The position numbers and the translations under genes are program-made. The notes beneath the pieces are model-generated. The model was not told where the DNA came from, did no database searches, and saw nothing but the letters and a program-made list of their open reading frames with translations. From Clostridium tagluense (lineage in GTDB: Bacteria > Bacillota > Clostridia > Clostridiales > Clostridiaceae), in contig NZ_BHYK01000008.1 in assembly GCF_003865095.1 (NCBI RefSeq), positions 124,001 through 188,000 on the forward strand: a DNA stretch of 64,000 nucleotides. Reading direction: 5' to 3'. Shown here piece by piece: positions 8,718 to 18,229 of the stretch. Within the stretch, counting starts at the first letter, position 1; every line of letters starts with the position of its first letter.

Positions 8718-9926
8718 TTATGATGAATAATCACCATTCCAAACGATTTCACGGAAAAAATCTGGGTCAGTATTTCCTTCTGTTGAAAACAATAGAACTT
8801 TTGAATTTTCATCAAGCTTCAGAGCTTCTTTTAAATCTTTTAGCTCATCATTTTTCATGATTTCAAATAGAACACCCATTGTTACAGCACCAGATTCACC
8901 AGAAATAACTTTAGGATCTCCCTTAAGAGGTACAGCGTATGTTCTCATACCTTTAGCAGAAATATTATCTGGGCAAGATACAAAGAATGAACTATTATTT
9001 TTCAAAATGTCCCATGCTATTGTATTTGGTTCACCACAGGCAAGTCCTGCCATAATTGTTTGCATATCATCAGTAACAATTCTTATATCTCCATCTTTAG
9101 CTGAAGCAGAACGGAATATACAATCTGCTTTATTTGGTTCTACCACAGTGACTATTGGTGGATTATTGGGATAAACGTTTGCAAAATATCCTTGAACTGC
9201 ACCAGCAAGAGAACCTACGCCTGCTTGTATAAAAATATGAGTTGGTGCATCACAATTATTATCATGCAATTGCTCGTTAGCTTCCATTGCCATTGTTCCA
9301 TAACCCTGCATAATCCAAGTAGGAATTTCTTCGTAACCTTCCCAAGCGGTATCTTGAATAACTACAGAACCAGGAACTTTTGCGGATTCAGCCATTGCAA
9401 TACGAACACATTCATCGTAATTTACATCTTCTATTGTAGCTATAGCATTTTCTTTTTGAATGTTTTTAAGTCTAATTTCTGATGAACCTTTTGGCATAAA
9501 GACAACACATTTTTGGTTTAATCTATTAGCTGCCCAGGCAAGACCTCTTCCGTGATTTCCATCAGTTGCTGTGAAGAAGGTTGTTTGTCCAAAGTCTTTA
9601 AGAACTTCTTTTGATGTAATAGTATTGTAAGGAAGCTGTGATATATCTTTACCTAATTTTTTTGATATGTAACACCCTATAGCAAAAGAACCACCTAAGA
9701 CTTTAAAAGCATTTAAGCCAAATCTATAAGATTCATCTTTTACATACAGATTTTTAAGACCAAGGAATTTAGCCATATTATCTAGTTTAGCTAAAGGTGT
9801 TTTAGTATACTCGGGGAAGCTTTTATGAAAAGAAGCTGCCTTAGCAATTTTTTCAGGTGACATTATATTTAGCATATTATTATCGGTTTTGGGTAGTTCA
9901 TTTGATACCCACTTTATTTTGTTCAT
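8718..9926 (-). CDS. dpaL: 2,3-diaminopropionate ammonia-lyase (YgeX)
   Basis: PLP enzyme that converts 2,3-diaminopropionate to pyruvate and two ammonia. It has 402 residues, matching the family. The PLP lysine lies in RFGLNAFKVLGGSFA near residue 77, with TATDGNHGRGLAW near 125 (phosphate/substrate loop) and the glycine-rich QAGVGSLAGAV near 236. ESGAVTMG and STEGNTDP near the C-terminus are typical of DpaL. It is first in the leftward operon with ygeY, ygeW, arcC and the permease. In purine-degrading anaerobes this enzyme is thought to act on a diamino or ureido acid from the opened ring, which is an inference here. The start follows TAGGAGG. Confidence 0.94.
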   Translation of the reverse strand: MNKIKWVSNELPKTDNNMLNIMSPEKIAKAASFHKSFPEYTKTPLAKLDNMAKFLGLKNLYVKDESYRFGLNAFKVLGGSFAIGCYISKKLGKDISQLPYNTITSKEVLKDFGQTTFFTATDGNHGRGLAWAANRLNQKCVVFMPKGSSEIRLKNIQKENAIATIEDVNYDECVRIAMAESAKVPGSVVIQDTAWEGYEEIPTWIMQGYGTMAMEANEQLHDNNCDAPTHIFIQAGVGSLAGAVQGYFANVYPNNPPIVTVVEPNKADCIFRSASAKDGDIRIVTDDMQTIMAGLACGEPNTIAWDILKNNSSFFVSCPDNISAKGMRTYAVPLKGDPKVISGESGAVTMGVLFEIMKNDELKDLKEALKLDENSKVLLFSTEGNTDPDFFREIVWNGDYSS

Positions 9927-9963
9927 AATAGAACCTCCTAAGTTATTAAGCTACGTTGTCGTT

Positions 9964-9993
9964 AATTAAATTCATTTTAATATGAATTTAATT
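9964..9993. promoter_or_regulatory. Perfect 12-bp-arm palindrome in the dpaL leader
   Basis: AATTAAATTCAT - TTTAAT - ATGAATTTAATT, a perfect inverted repeat about 40 bp upstream of the dpaL ATG and just after its likely -10. Its position suits an operator over the transcription start or a 5' mRNA hairpin. The binding protein is unknown. Confidence 0.55.
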
Positions 9994-10170
9994 TTATAGT
10001 GTTATATTATATAGCCTATATGTTTTATTCTTTAGTTATTAATGAAATTGGGCTGTATAATTTTTTTAAAAATTCCTCTGTTTAGATAAAAAATCTAGAG
10101 TTAAAAGAATCTTATAAATATTTTATAAATTCAGTATATCAATATTTATTTCTAAAATCAACAATTTTTG

Positions 10171-10205
10171 CAAAAATATTTTTTATTTACAAAAATATTT
10201 TTTAA
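10171..10205. promoter_or_regulatory. Tandem direct repeat upstream of the ssnA promoter
   Basis: Two 14-base copies of CAAAAATATTTTTT start at 10171 and 10190 (19 bp apart, about two helical turns). They lie immediately before the -35 box at 10212. This fits an activator site or a curved A-tract upstream element. Function is inferred from position only. Confidence 0.5.
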
Positions 10206-10211
10206 AACAAA

Positions 10212-10241
10212 TTGACTAAAATAGGAAAACGGTGATAGAAT
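10212..10241 (+). promoter_or_regulatory. Predicted sigma-A promoter for ssnA-ygfK operon
   Basis: TTGACT (10212-10217), an 18-bp spacer, then TAGAAT (10236-10241), five of six matches to consensus in each box. It lies about 80 bp upstream of the ssnA start codon. Confidence 0.7.
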
Positions 10242-10323
10242 GAATTTAAAGAATTAATAAGAATAATCAATTAATTGGTCATGTATTGTTTTAGAATTAT
10301 AAATATATTTTAGGAGGAGTATT

Positions 10324-11655
10324 ATGATATTAATAGGTAATGGTAAGTTATTGACGAGAGATGCTGATAATACATTTATTGAGGATGGCTGTGTATGTAT
10401 TGATGCTAATATTATTGTTGACCTGGGAAGCACGCAGCAAATGAAGAAAAAGTATGAGGGTGCTGAGTTTGTAGATGCTAAAAATGGTTTAATTATGCCA
10501 GGAATGATTAATACTCATCATCATATATATAGTGCATTTGCAAGGGGACTTTCTATTAATGGTTATAACCCTAAAAGTTTTGGAGACATACTTTCGGGAA
10601 TGTGGTGGAAAATAGATAGGTCTTTAACCTTAGAAGATACAAAATATAGTGCCTATTCAACTTATATAGATTGTATAAGAAATGGTGTTACAACTGTTTT
10701 TGACCATCATGCAAGTTACGGTAGCATTGAAGGAAGTCTATTTCAAATATCGGACGCCGCTAAAGAACTTGGCATTCGTACATCTCTATGTTATGAAGTT
10801 TCTGATAGAGATGGACAAGAAAAAATGAGACAAGCTGTTAGTGAAAACGTTCAATTCATGAAGGCAGCTAAAAAGGATTCTTCTGATATGCAAAAGGGTA
10901 TGATGGGACTTCATGCATCATTTACGTTAAGTAATAAGACTCTAGAATATTGTGCGCAAAATATGCCTTATGATGCTGGATATCATGTGCATACAGCAGA
11001 AGGTATAGATGATGTATACGATTCATTAAAAAAATACAATAAAAGATTAGTGAATCATTTATTTGACCTTGATATTTTGGGTAGCAAAACTATTGCTGTT
11101 CATTGTATACATATTAACCCGGCTGAAATCGATTTACTAAAGGAAACAGATACAATGGTTGTACATAATCCAGAATCTAATATGGGTAATGCTGTTGGAT
11201 GCACACCTGTGCTAGAGTTTGCACGAAAAGGATTGACTGTAGGGCTTGGAACTGATGGATACACCAGCGACATGTTTGAATCTATGAAGGTTGCAAATAT
11301 TTTGCACAAGCACCATAACTGTGATCCGACTGTTGCATGGGCAGAAGTACCACTAATGATTTTTGATAACAATGCAAAGATTGCCAATAGATTTTTTGAA
11401 AAACCTGTTGGAGTTATAAAAAAAGGAGCATATGCTGACATTATAGTAGCAGAATATGATCCACTAACACCATTAAATGCGGATAATGCAAACTCCCATA
11501 TCTTATTTGGAATTAATGGAAGATGTGTAACAACTACCGTGATAAATGGTAAAGTTCTTATGAAGGACCGTAAAATTATGGTTGCTGATTCTGAGAAAAT
11601 TATGGCCAAATCAAGAGAAGTATCAAATAAATTATGGAATAAAATAAACAGTTAA
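10324..11655 (+). CDS. ssnA: SsnA-type amidohydrolase (aminohydrolase/chlorohydrolase family)
   Basis: Metal-dependent amidohydrolase, 443 residues, in the guanine-deaminase-like superfamily and SsnA branch. Metal ligands are visible as NTHHHIYS near residue 62 (HxH), GLHASFTL near 200, YHVHTAE near 222, AVHCIHI near 260 and the final Asp in GLGTDGY near 310. Substrate is not established; a ring-opening or deamination step on a purine product is likely from context. It is first gene of the rightward operon, with an AGGAGG site 8 bp before ATG, and 29 bp before ygfK. Members of this family cluster with selenium-dependent molybdenum hydroxylases. Confidence 0.93.
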   Translation: MILIGNGKLLTRDADNTFIEDGCVCIDANIIVDLGSTQQMKKKYEGAEFVDAKNGLIMPGMINTHHHIYSAFARGLSINGYNPKSFGDILSGMWWKIDRSLTLEDTKYSAYSTYIDCIRNGVTTVFDHHASYGSIEGSLFQISDAAKELGIRTSLCYEVSDRDGQEKMRQAVSENVQFMKAAKKDSSDMQKGMMGLHASFTLSNKTLEYCAQNMPYDAGYHVHTAEGIDDVYDSLKKYNKRLVNHLFDLDILGSKTIAVHCIHINPAEIDLLKETDTMVVHNPESNMGNAVGCTPVLEFARKGLTVGLGTDGYTSDMFESMKVANILHKHHNCDPTVAWAEVPLMIFDNNAKIANRFFEKPVGVIKKGAYADIIVAEYDPLTPLNADNANSHILFGINGRCVTTTVINGKVLMKDRKIMVADSEKIMAKSREVSNKLWNKINS

Positions 11656-11684
11656 AAATAAATTTAAATTAGGGGGTATTAACT

Positions 11685-14600
11685 ATGGGTGATAGAATGA
11701 CACCTATTCCATTTAAAGAATTAATGGAATGGATAACTTACGAAAATAAAAAGTACGGCAAGATATTTGGAGTGAATAAATTTTTTAAAAAGCAGGATGA
11801 TAAGGTGCTTGAAATATTCGGAGAAAAAATTGAAACTCCTTTTGGACCAGCAGCTGGTCCACATACACAGTTAGCACAAAATATAATTGCAGCTTACGTT
11901 TCTGGATGTAGATTCTTCGAATTAAAAACAGTACAAACTCTTGATGGTGAAGATTTACCTGTATCAAAGCCATGCATAAAAGCAGAAGATGAGTGTTATA
12001 ACGTAGAATGGTCAACAGAACTTAGAGTTCAAGAAGCATATGCTGAATACATTAAAGCTTGGTTTGCACTAAAAATATTATCAAAAGAGTTAGAACTAGG
12101 AAGTCCAGATGGCTTTATTTTTAATATGAGTGTAGGATATGATTTTGAAGGAATTTCTTCACCTAAAATAGATGAATTTATTATGGGGCTTAAGGATGCA
12201 TCTAAGAGTAATATCTGGAGAGAATGCAGGCAGTATGTATTAGACAATATAGAAAAATTTAAAAATATAGATAAAGAGTATGTTGAAAGTATATCACCTA
12301 GGGTATGTAGATCAATAACACTATCAACATTACATGGATGTCCATCAAAAGAAATTGAACATATTGCAACATATCTATTAAATGAAAAAGGACTAAACAC
12401 TTATGTGAAATGTAATCCTACTTTATTAGGGTATGAGTTTGTACGTAAAACTTTAGATAGTATTGGATTTGATTATGTTTCATTTGATGAGCATCATTTC
12501 CAGGAGGACTTACAATTTGATGATGCTATTGTTATGTTTAGAAAACTGCAAGATTTAGCAAGCCAAAAGGGATTGTCCTTTGGTGTTAAATTAACTAATA
12601 CTTTTCCAGCGCTTATTAAAAATGCAGAATTACCAGGCGATGAGATGTATATGTCAGGAAAATCTCTATATCCTCTTTCCATAGCGATGGCATCTAGGCT
12701 ATCAAATGAATTTGATGGGAAATTAAAAATATCTTATTCAGGTGGAGCAGATTTTTTTAATATAAATAGTATATTTGAAACTGGAATATGGCCTATAACT
12801 ATAGCAACAACAATGTTAAAGGTTGGCGGATATCAAAGATGTGTTCAAATTGCTGAAAAATTAAGTAAGTTAGAATATGCAAATAAATATGTTATGAATA
12901 ATGAAAAATTAAATGAGTTAAAAGATGAATCAGTAAAAGATATTCATCATATAAAACCTATAAAACCAAATTATACTGGCAAAATAAATAAAAAAGTACC
13001 ATTAGCTGATTGTTTTATTTCAGCATGTGAAGAGGGATGTCCTATATCTCAAAATATTCCAGAATATATAAATTTTGTAGATAAAGGTAAACATCTTGAA
13101 GCGCTAAGGGTTATAGTAGAAAAAAACCCACTCCCATTTATTACGGGAACAATATGTAGCCATGCATGTATGGGCAAATGCACTAGAAATTTCTGCGATG
13201 AGTCCGTTAATATAAGAAATATAAAATTACAAGCAGCAGAAAATGCATATGAGGATTTATTAAATGAACTTGTGAAAACAGAAAAGAGTGGTGGACGAGT
13301 AGCCATAGTCGGTGGAGGAACTACAGGTCTTGCAGCAGCATATTTCCTTGCAAGAGAAGGAATGGATGTAACTATCTTCGAGAAAAGAAATGCTTTAGGA
13401 GGAATAGTCAGCCATATTGTTCCGGAATTTAGACTGCCACATGAGACTGTGCAAAAGGACATCAATCTTGTTTGTAGCCTGGGAGTTAAAGTTGAGTTAA
13501 ATTCAGAGCAGAATTCTGTAGAGAATTTGAAAAAACTTGGATATAAATATGTCTTATTTGCTATTGGTGCGTGGAAACCAGGTAAGTTAAACATTGAAGG
13601 TGAAAATGTAATTAATGTACTACAATTTTTAGAGAGATTAAGAAGTAAAGATAGTACATTAAACCTTGGAAAAAATGTAGTTGTAGTAGGTGGTGGTAAC
13701 ACGGCTATGGACGCAGCTAGAGCAGCTAAAAGAGCAGAAGGAGTAGAAAATGTATATTTAGTTTATCGTAGAACTAAAAAATACATGCCTGCGGATATGG
13801 AAGAATTGCAGCTAGCAATTGAAGAGGGAGTAGAATTCAAGGAATTACTAGCACCAGTTAAAATTACAAAAGGTGTTCTCAGTTGTGAGATTATGGAACT
13901 AGGACAGCTAGATGAAAGTGGTAGAAGAAGACCAGTTGCAAGTGGCAAGATGATAGATATACAAGCAGATATTGTTATATCAGCAGTTGGTGAGAAGGTA
14001 GATGCTGTAATATTTAAAGAAAATAATATTAATGTAAATGAAAAAGAGCAAGCTATTGTAGACGTTATAACATTAGAAACAAATATTAAAGGGGTATATG
14101 TGGCAGGAGATGGGCTACACGGACCTGCTACTGTAGTAGAAGGAATAGCAGATGCAACAAAAGTTGCAAGAGCTGTAGTTAAACAAGAAAAAAACCATGA
14201 TTTGGAAGTGGAATTACCTGAGACAAACACAAATATTGAAGCCATAATGGCTAAAAAAGGTATACTGAAAATGTCCCTGAGTGGTAAAGCAGAATGTGAA
14301 AGATGTCTTCAATGTTCAACAGTATGTGAAGCATGTGTTGATGTATGTCCTAATCGTGCCAATATTGCTATAAAAGTAAAAGGAAATAGTATGCATCAGA
14401 TAATTCACGTTGATAAAATGTGTAATGAGTGTGGAAACTGTGAAATGTTCTGTCCTTATGATAGTGCTCCATACAAAGAAAAGTTCACATTATTTGCTAA
14501 AGTTTCAGACTTTGAAAATAGCGAAAACATGGGATTTGTATTAATAGATAGCGATAAAAAAAATGTAAGAGTTAGATTACAAGATAAGGTTTTAGAAGTT

Positions 14601-14687
14601 AATCTTAATTCAAGCAATACAGGAATACCTAAAGATATTGAGAATATGATTTGGGCTGTAATTTCAAATTATAACTATATGGTTTAA
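11685..14687 (+). CDS. ygfK: YgfK-type flavoprotein (putative selenate reductase/purine electron-transfer subunit)
   Basis: A 1000-residue multidomain redox protein, typical YgfK length. The N-terminal 1-430 region resembles a dihydropyrimidine/dihydroorotate dehydrogenase barrel. A cysteine-rich segment (CEEGCPISQNIPEY and ICSHACMGKCTRNF, about 446-505) precedes the FAD domain IVGGGTTGLAAAYFLA near 540. An NADPH-type site is seen at VVVGGGNTAMDAARAA near 665, and two C-terminal 4Fe-4S motifs are CERCLQCSTVCEAC near 866 and CNECGNCEMFCP near 910. The GltD-like half suggests electron delivery between NAD(P)H and a partner. It sits between ssnA and the XdhD-type hydroxylase, so it may reduce or oxidise that enzyme. 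The selenate reductase name is historical and unproven here. Confidence 0.92.
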   Translation: MGDRMTPIPFKELMEWITYENKKYGKIFGVNKFFKKQDDKVLEIFGEKIETPFGPAAGPHTQLAQNIIAAYVSGCRFFELKTVQTLDGEDLPVSKPCIKAEDECYNVEWSTELRVQEAYAEYIKAWFALKILSKELELGSPDGFIFNMSVGYDFEGISSPKIDEFIMGLKDASKSNIWRECRQYVLDNIEKFKNIDKEYVESISPRVCRSITLSTLHGCPSKEIEHIATYLLNEKGLNTYVKCNPTLLGYEFVRKTLDSIGFDYVSFDEHHFQEDLQFDDAIVMFRKLQDLASQKGLSFGVKLTNTFPALIKNAELPGDEMYMSGKSLYPLSIAMASRLSNEFDGKLKISYSGGADFFNINSIFETGIWPITIATTMLKVGGYQRCVQIAEKLSKLEYANKYVMNNEKLNELKDESVKDIHHIKPIKPNYTGKINKKVPLADCFISACEEGCPISQNIPEYINFVDKGKHLEALRVIVEKNPLPFITGTICSHACMGKCTRNFCDESVNIRNIKLQAAENAYEDLLNELVKTEKSGGRVAIVGGGTTGLAAAYFLAREGMDVTIFEKRNALGGIVSHIVPEFRLPHETVQKDINLVCSLGVKVELNSEQNSVENLKKLGYKYVLFAIGAWKPGKLNIEGENVINVLQFLERLRSKDSTLNLGKNVVVVGGGNTAMDAARAAKRAEGVENVYLVYRRTKKYMPADMEELQLAIEEGVEFKELLAPVKITKGVLSCEIMELGQLDESGRRRPVASGKMIDIQADIVISAVGEKVDAVIFKENNINVNEKEQAIVDVITLETNIKGVYVAGDGLHGPATVVEGIADATKVARAVVKQEKNHDLEVELPETNTNIEAIMAKKGILKMSLSGKAECERCLQCSTVCEACVDVCPNRANIAIKVKGNSMHQIIHVDKMCNECGNCEMFCPYDSAPYKEKFTLFAKVSDFENSENMGFVLIDSDKKNVRVRLQDKVLEVNLNSSNTGIPKDIENMIWAVISNYNYMV

Positions 14688-14743
14688 GAATCCATTAGGT
14701 AAAATTAGAGGTCAATTATTATAAAAGGTGGAAGTATTGTAAC

Positions 14744-14785
14744 TCCAAAAGGGATCACTATAAGTTGAAAGTGATCCCTTTTGGA
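14744..14785. repeat. Perfect 16-bp stem-loop between ygfK and the XdhD-type gene
   Basis: TCCAAAAGGGATCACT and its exact complement flank a 10-nt loop. The stem ends 25 bp before the downstream ATG and is followed by AAATATATAAAAGGAGGGG, not a T-run. It is therefore more likely an mRNA stability or attenuation structure than a complete terminator. Confidence 0.8.
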
Positions 14786-14809
14786 AAATATATAAAAGGA
14801 GGGGCACTA

Positions 14810-17368
14810 ATGTTTAATTTTGTTGTAAATGGGGATAAGGTTTATGCAAAAGAAGATAAAAAATTAATTACTTTTTTAAGAGAAGACTTGAATTTAACAT
14901 CAGTTAAGAATGGGTGCTCTGAGGGGGCCTGTGGAACTTGTATGGTTTTAGTTGATGGCGTGGCAAAAAAAGCATGTGTGCTAAAAACAAGCAAGCTTGT
15001 AGATAAAAACATTATAACTGTTGATGGTCTAACAGGCAGAGAAAAAGACGTATATGGATACGCGTTTATGGAGGCAGGTGCAGTTCAGTGTGGTTTTTGT
15101 ACTCCCGGAATGGTTATAAGTGCAAAAGGTCTTATTGATAAGGTAGAAAATCCAACTGAGATTGAGATAAAAAATGCTTTGAAAAATAATATTTGTCGTT
15201 GCACTGGATATGTAAAAATAATTGAAGCTGTGAAGCTGGCTGCAAAGCTAATACGAGAAAATACAGAGGTACCTAACTGTACTTGCAAAGGCATAGTGGG
15301 AGAAAAATTAAATAGAGTTGATGCTGTGGACAAAGTACTTGGCATAGCAGAATATGTAGATGATATGCGTATAGATGGTTTAATTTACGGGGGAGCAGTT
15401 AGAACTAAATATCCCCGTGCTTTAGTAAAGTCTATAGATATTAGTGAAGCTAAAAATTTAAAAGGGGTTCATGCAGTAATAACAGCAAACGAACTTCCCG
15501 GAAATCAAAAGATTGGTCATATTGTAAAGGACTGGGATGTATTAATACCAGTGGGAAAGATAACTCACTGCATTGGAGATGCTATAGTTCTAATAGCTGC
15601 CGATTCACCAGAAATACTAGAAAAAGCTAAATCACTAGTTAAAATTGATTTTGAAGAATTAACACCAGTTACATGCCCAGAAGAGGCACTAAAGGGTGAT
15701 GCTCCGCAAATACACGCAAGTGGTAATGTACTTACAACTGAAAATTTAGTATTCGGTAATGCAGATAAACATATAAAAAATTCAAAATATGTTGTAACAA
15801 ATAAATACAGTACACCATTTACAGAACATGCTTTTCTAGAAACAGAAGCAGCAATTGCTGCGCAAGATGGTAATGGTGGGATGATAATATATTGTGCAGA
15901 CCAAGGAATTTATCAAACGCGTAAGGAATGTGCAGAAGCCCTGGGAATGGATCAAAGTAAAGTAAGAGTTATAAGTAAAATAGTTGGTGGTGGTTTTGGC
16001 GGAAAAGAGGATATGAGCGTTCAACACCATGCAGCAATTCTTAGCTTTTTATCTAACAAGCCTGTGAAATTTGCATTAAGTCGCAGTGAAAGTATAATGA
16101 TACATCCAAAACGTCATGCTATGGAGATGGAGGTTACAACTGCTTGCGATGAAAATGGATATTTGACTGCTATGAAAGCTATCATAATAGCTGATACAGG
16201 AGCCTATGCATCACTAGGCGGACCTGTGCTACAAAGGGCATGTACTCATGCAGCGGGCCCTTATAATTATCAAAACATTGATATAATTGGGAAAGCGGTA
16301 TATACAAATAATCCGCCAGCTGGTGCCTTTAGAGGTTTTGGGGTAACACAAAGTTGCTTTGCAATAGAGTCTAATTTAAATCAGCTTGCAGAAATGGCAG
16401 GAATAACTCCCTTTGAAATAAGATATAGAAATGCCATTAGGCCTGGACAAGTAATGCCTAATGGTCAAATTGCAGACTCATCCACATCTATTGTGGAAAC
16501 ACTAGATGCAGTAAAAGAGATATGTCTTCAAAATCCTAAAGCCGGAATAGCCTGTGCTATAAAAAACAGTGGTGTGGGGGTTGGACTTCCTGATATTGGA
16601 CGTTGTAAACTGATTATAAAGGATGGTAAGGTAAATATTTATACCAGTGCAGCTTGTATTGGACAAGGACTTGGAACTATATTAACGCAAATAGTTTGTG
16701 AAACTCTTAATATGTCACCGGATAAAGTTGTGCATGCGGCCCCAGATACTTTGACTTGTCCTGATTCTGGAAATACAACAGCTTCACGTCAAACACTGTT
16801 CACAGGTGAGGCAGCAAAAAGGGCGGCTAGAAAACTTCTAGATGTATTAAGCTATCAAACATTAGAAAACTTAGAGGATCAAGAATTTGAGGGCGAATTT
16901 AAAGGAATAACTGATAAAATGAATTCAAATAAACAAAACCCTGTAAGCCATGTAGCCTATGGCTATGCAACACATGTTGTTATTTTAAATGATGAAGGAA
17001 GAATTGAAAAGGTTATTGCAGCTCATGATGTTGGGACTCCTATAAATCCTAAAAATATTGAAGGACAGATTGAAGGCGGTGTTGTTATGAGCCTTGGATA
17101 CGCGCTAACAGAAGATTATCCACTTGTTCGTAGCGTGCCAACTGCAAGATTTGGAACACTAGGACTTTTTAAAGCAACAGAAACACCAAAAATAGAATGT
17201 ATTATACTAGGTAGAGGAAATACTAATCTTGCTTATGGGGCAAAAGGCATAGGGGAGATATGTTCAATACCTACGGCGCCTGCAGTGGCAGGTGCATATT
17301 ATAACTATGATAGAGAGTTTAGAAGCAAGCTACCTCTTCCGAATACACCATATAGTAAGAAAAAATAG
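14810..17368 (+). CDS. xdhD: XdhD-type selenium-dependent xanthine dehydrogenase (fused 2Fe-2S and molybdenum domains)
   Basis: Molybdenum hydroxylase of 852 residues with the Fe-S and molybdenum parts in one chain. Residues 1-160 hold two 2Fe-2S motifs (GCSEGACGTCMVLVDG, then CGFCTPGM and CRCTGY). Residues 175-850 form the molybdopterin region with GGGFGGKEDMS, GAFRGFGV, CIGQGLGTILTQ and C-terminal AKGIGEICSIPTAPAV, whose Glu is the likely base. This layout and length match the selenium-dependent xanthine dehydrogenase / E. coli XdhD branch. I place the start at ATG 14810, 8 bp after AAAGGAGGGG; an in-frame ATG at 14765 lies inside the hairpin and has no ribosome site. No FAD domain is present, so the FAD subunit at 25675 is the probable partner. 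Confidence 0.9.
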   Translation: MFNFVVNGDKVYAKEDKKLITFLREDLNLTSVKNGCSEGACGTCMVLVDGVAKKACVLKTSKLVDKNIITVDGLTGREKDVYGYAFMEAGAVQCGFCTPGMVISAKGLIDKVENPTEIEIKNALKNNICRCTGYVKIIEAVKLAAKLIRENTEVPNCTCKGIVGEKLNRVDAVDKVLGIAEYVDDMRIDGLIYGGAVRTKYPRALVKSIDISEAKNLKGVHAVITANELPGNQKIGHIVKDWDVLIPVGKITHCIGDAIVLIAADSPEILEKAKSLVKIDFEELTPVTCPEEALKGDAPQIHASGNVLTTENLVFGNADKHIKNSKYVVTNKYSTPFTEHAFLETEAAIAAQDGNGGMIIYCADQGIYQTRKECAEALGMDQSKVRVISKIVGGGFGGKEDMSVQHHAAILSFLSNKPVKFALSRSESIMIHPKRHAMEMEVTTACDENGYLTAMKAIIIADTGAYASLGGPVLQRACTHAAGPYNYQNIDIIGKAVYTNNPPAGAFRGFGVTQSCFAIESNLNQLAEMAGITPFEIRYRNAIRPGQVMPNGQIADSSTSIVETLDAVKEICLQNPKAGIACAIKNSGVGVGLPDIGRCKLIIKDGKVNIYTSAACIGQGLGTILTQIVCETLNMSPDKVVHAAPDTLTCPDSGNTTASRQTLFTGEAAKRAARKLLDVLSYQTLENLEDQEFEGEFKGITDKMNSNKQNPVSHVAYGYATHVVILNDEGRIEKVIAAHDVGTPINPKNIEGQIEGGVVMSLGYALTEDYPLVRSVPTARFGTLGLFKATETPKIECIILGRGNTNLAYGAKGIGEICSIPTAPAVAGAYYNYDREFRSKLPLPNTPYSKKK

Positions 17369-17385
17369 AAATGTGCGTTATTGTT

Positions 17386-17469
17386 CACTGTTAATTAAAT
17401 ACGTTAACAGTGATATGATTTAAATCAAGCATGTGAAAAAAATAACTATTGTACTGGCTAGTTATTTTT
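17386..17469 (+). terminator. Two consecutive hairpins after the XdhD-type gene
   Basis: A first stem CACTGTTAA / TTAACAGTG lies at 17386-17412. A second stem, AAAAATAACTA / TAGTTATTTTT, lies at 17436-17469 and ends in a T-run, as an intrinsic terminator does. yqeC starts 26 bp later, so read-through or a separate promoter is needed for the maturation genes. Confidence 0.65.
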
Positions 17470-17494
17470 GAATATGCAATAAGTAGGTGATAGC

Positions 17495-18229
17495 ATGATG
17501 CTGAGCAATTATATTGGACTAGTGGAAAAAGATATTTTATCTATTGTTGGGGCTGGTGGAAAAACCACCATGATGTTTAAGCTTGCAGAAGAGCTTAGAG
17601 GGAGTAACAAGGTTTTAGTAACTACAACTACTAAGGTATATACTCCAGCACTAAATAAATATGATTTTATTTGTACTGATAAAAATGATTTTTACAAATA
17701 TTGTAACATGAAGGAAAATGGCATTTATATATTAGGACTGGGAATAAATGATGAAAATAAAATATTAGGACTTAGCTACAAAGAATTAGATGAGTTAGCA
17801 CCTTATTTTGACTATATATTAATAGAAGCAGATGGAGCAAAGAAAAAACGACTAAAAGCATGGAATGAATTTGAGCCAGTTATATACGGAAAAACTACGA
17901 AAACTATAGGTATTATGGATATACAATCATTAGGTATGGTAATAAATGAGGATAGTGTTCATAGAAGTAAAATATTTCGAGAAATAACTGGGGCACATGA
18001 AGGTGAAATTGTTAAATCAGAGCACCTATCTGAGATAATAGTGAATCCACGAGGATTGTTTAAAGGCGCCATAGGGGAAAGAATATTATATATAAATAAA
18101 GTAGAAGATCCTAAGGATTTAAGATTAGCTGAACTGTTAGTTGAAGAAATAAATTTAAAGAATAAAAAATTATTAAATAGTGTATTTATCGGAAGCTTAA
18201 ATAACAATGTGTATTACAGTAAAGTATGA
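17495..18229 (+). CDS. yqeC: YqeC, selenium-dependent hydroxylase accessory protein
   Basis: A 244-residue protein of the YqeC family, which occurs with selenium-dependent molybdenum hydroxylases. A P-loop-like SIVGAGGKTTMMFKLAEEL begins near residue 16. ILIEADGAKKKRLKAW near 108 resembles a Walker B/nucleotide switch. Its biochemical job is unknown; a role in forming or inserting the labile selenium ligand is generally proposed. Two ATGs in tandem at 17495 and 17498 follow a TAGGTGAT site. The stop codon lies inside the large palindrome at 18226-18332. Confidence 0.9.
   Translation: MMLSNYIGLVEKDILSIVGAGGKTTMMFKLAEELRGSNKVLVTTTTKVYTPALNKYDFICTDKNDFYKYCNMKENGIYILGLGINDENKILGLSYKELDELAPYFDYILIEADGAKKKRLKAWNEFEPVIYGKTTKTIGIMDIQSLGMVINEDSVHRSKIFREITGAHEGEIVKSEHLSEIIVNPRGLFKGAIGERILYINKVEDPKDLRLAELLVEEINLKNKKLLNSVFIGSLNNNVYYSKV

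Larger units (their letters stand above)
9927..10323. promoter_or_regulatory. Divergent control region between dpaL operon and ssnA operon
   Basis: About 400 bp of very AT-rich DNA separates two divergent purine operons. On the minus strand a TATAAT-like box (10001-10010 region) could serve dpaL. A palindrome lies just downstream of it, and tandem CAAAAATATTTTTT repeats lie just upstream of the rightward promoter. No reading frame is convincing in the gap. Shared control of both operons is inferred from the layout. Confidence 0.7.

Noticed and set aside
13049-13702. Long open frame antisense to ygfK
   Set aside because: It shadows the FAD and NADPH motifs on the other strand and lacks its own start signals.
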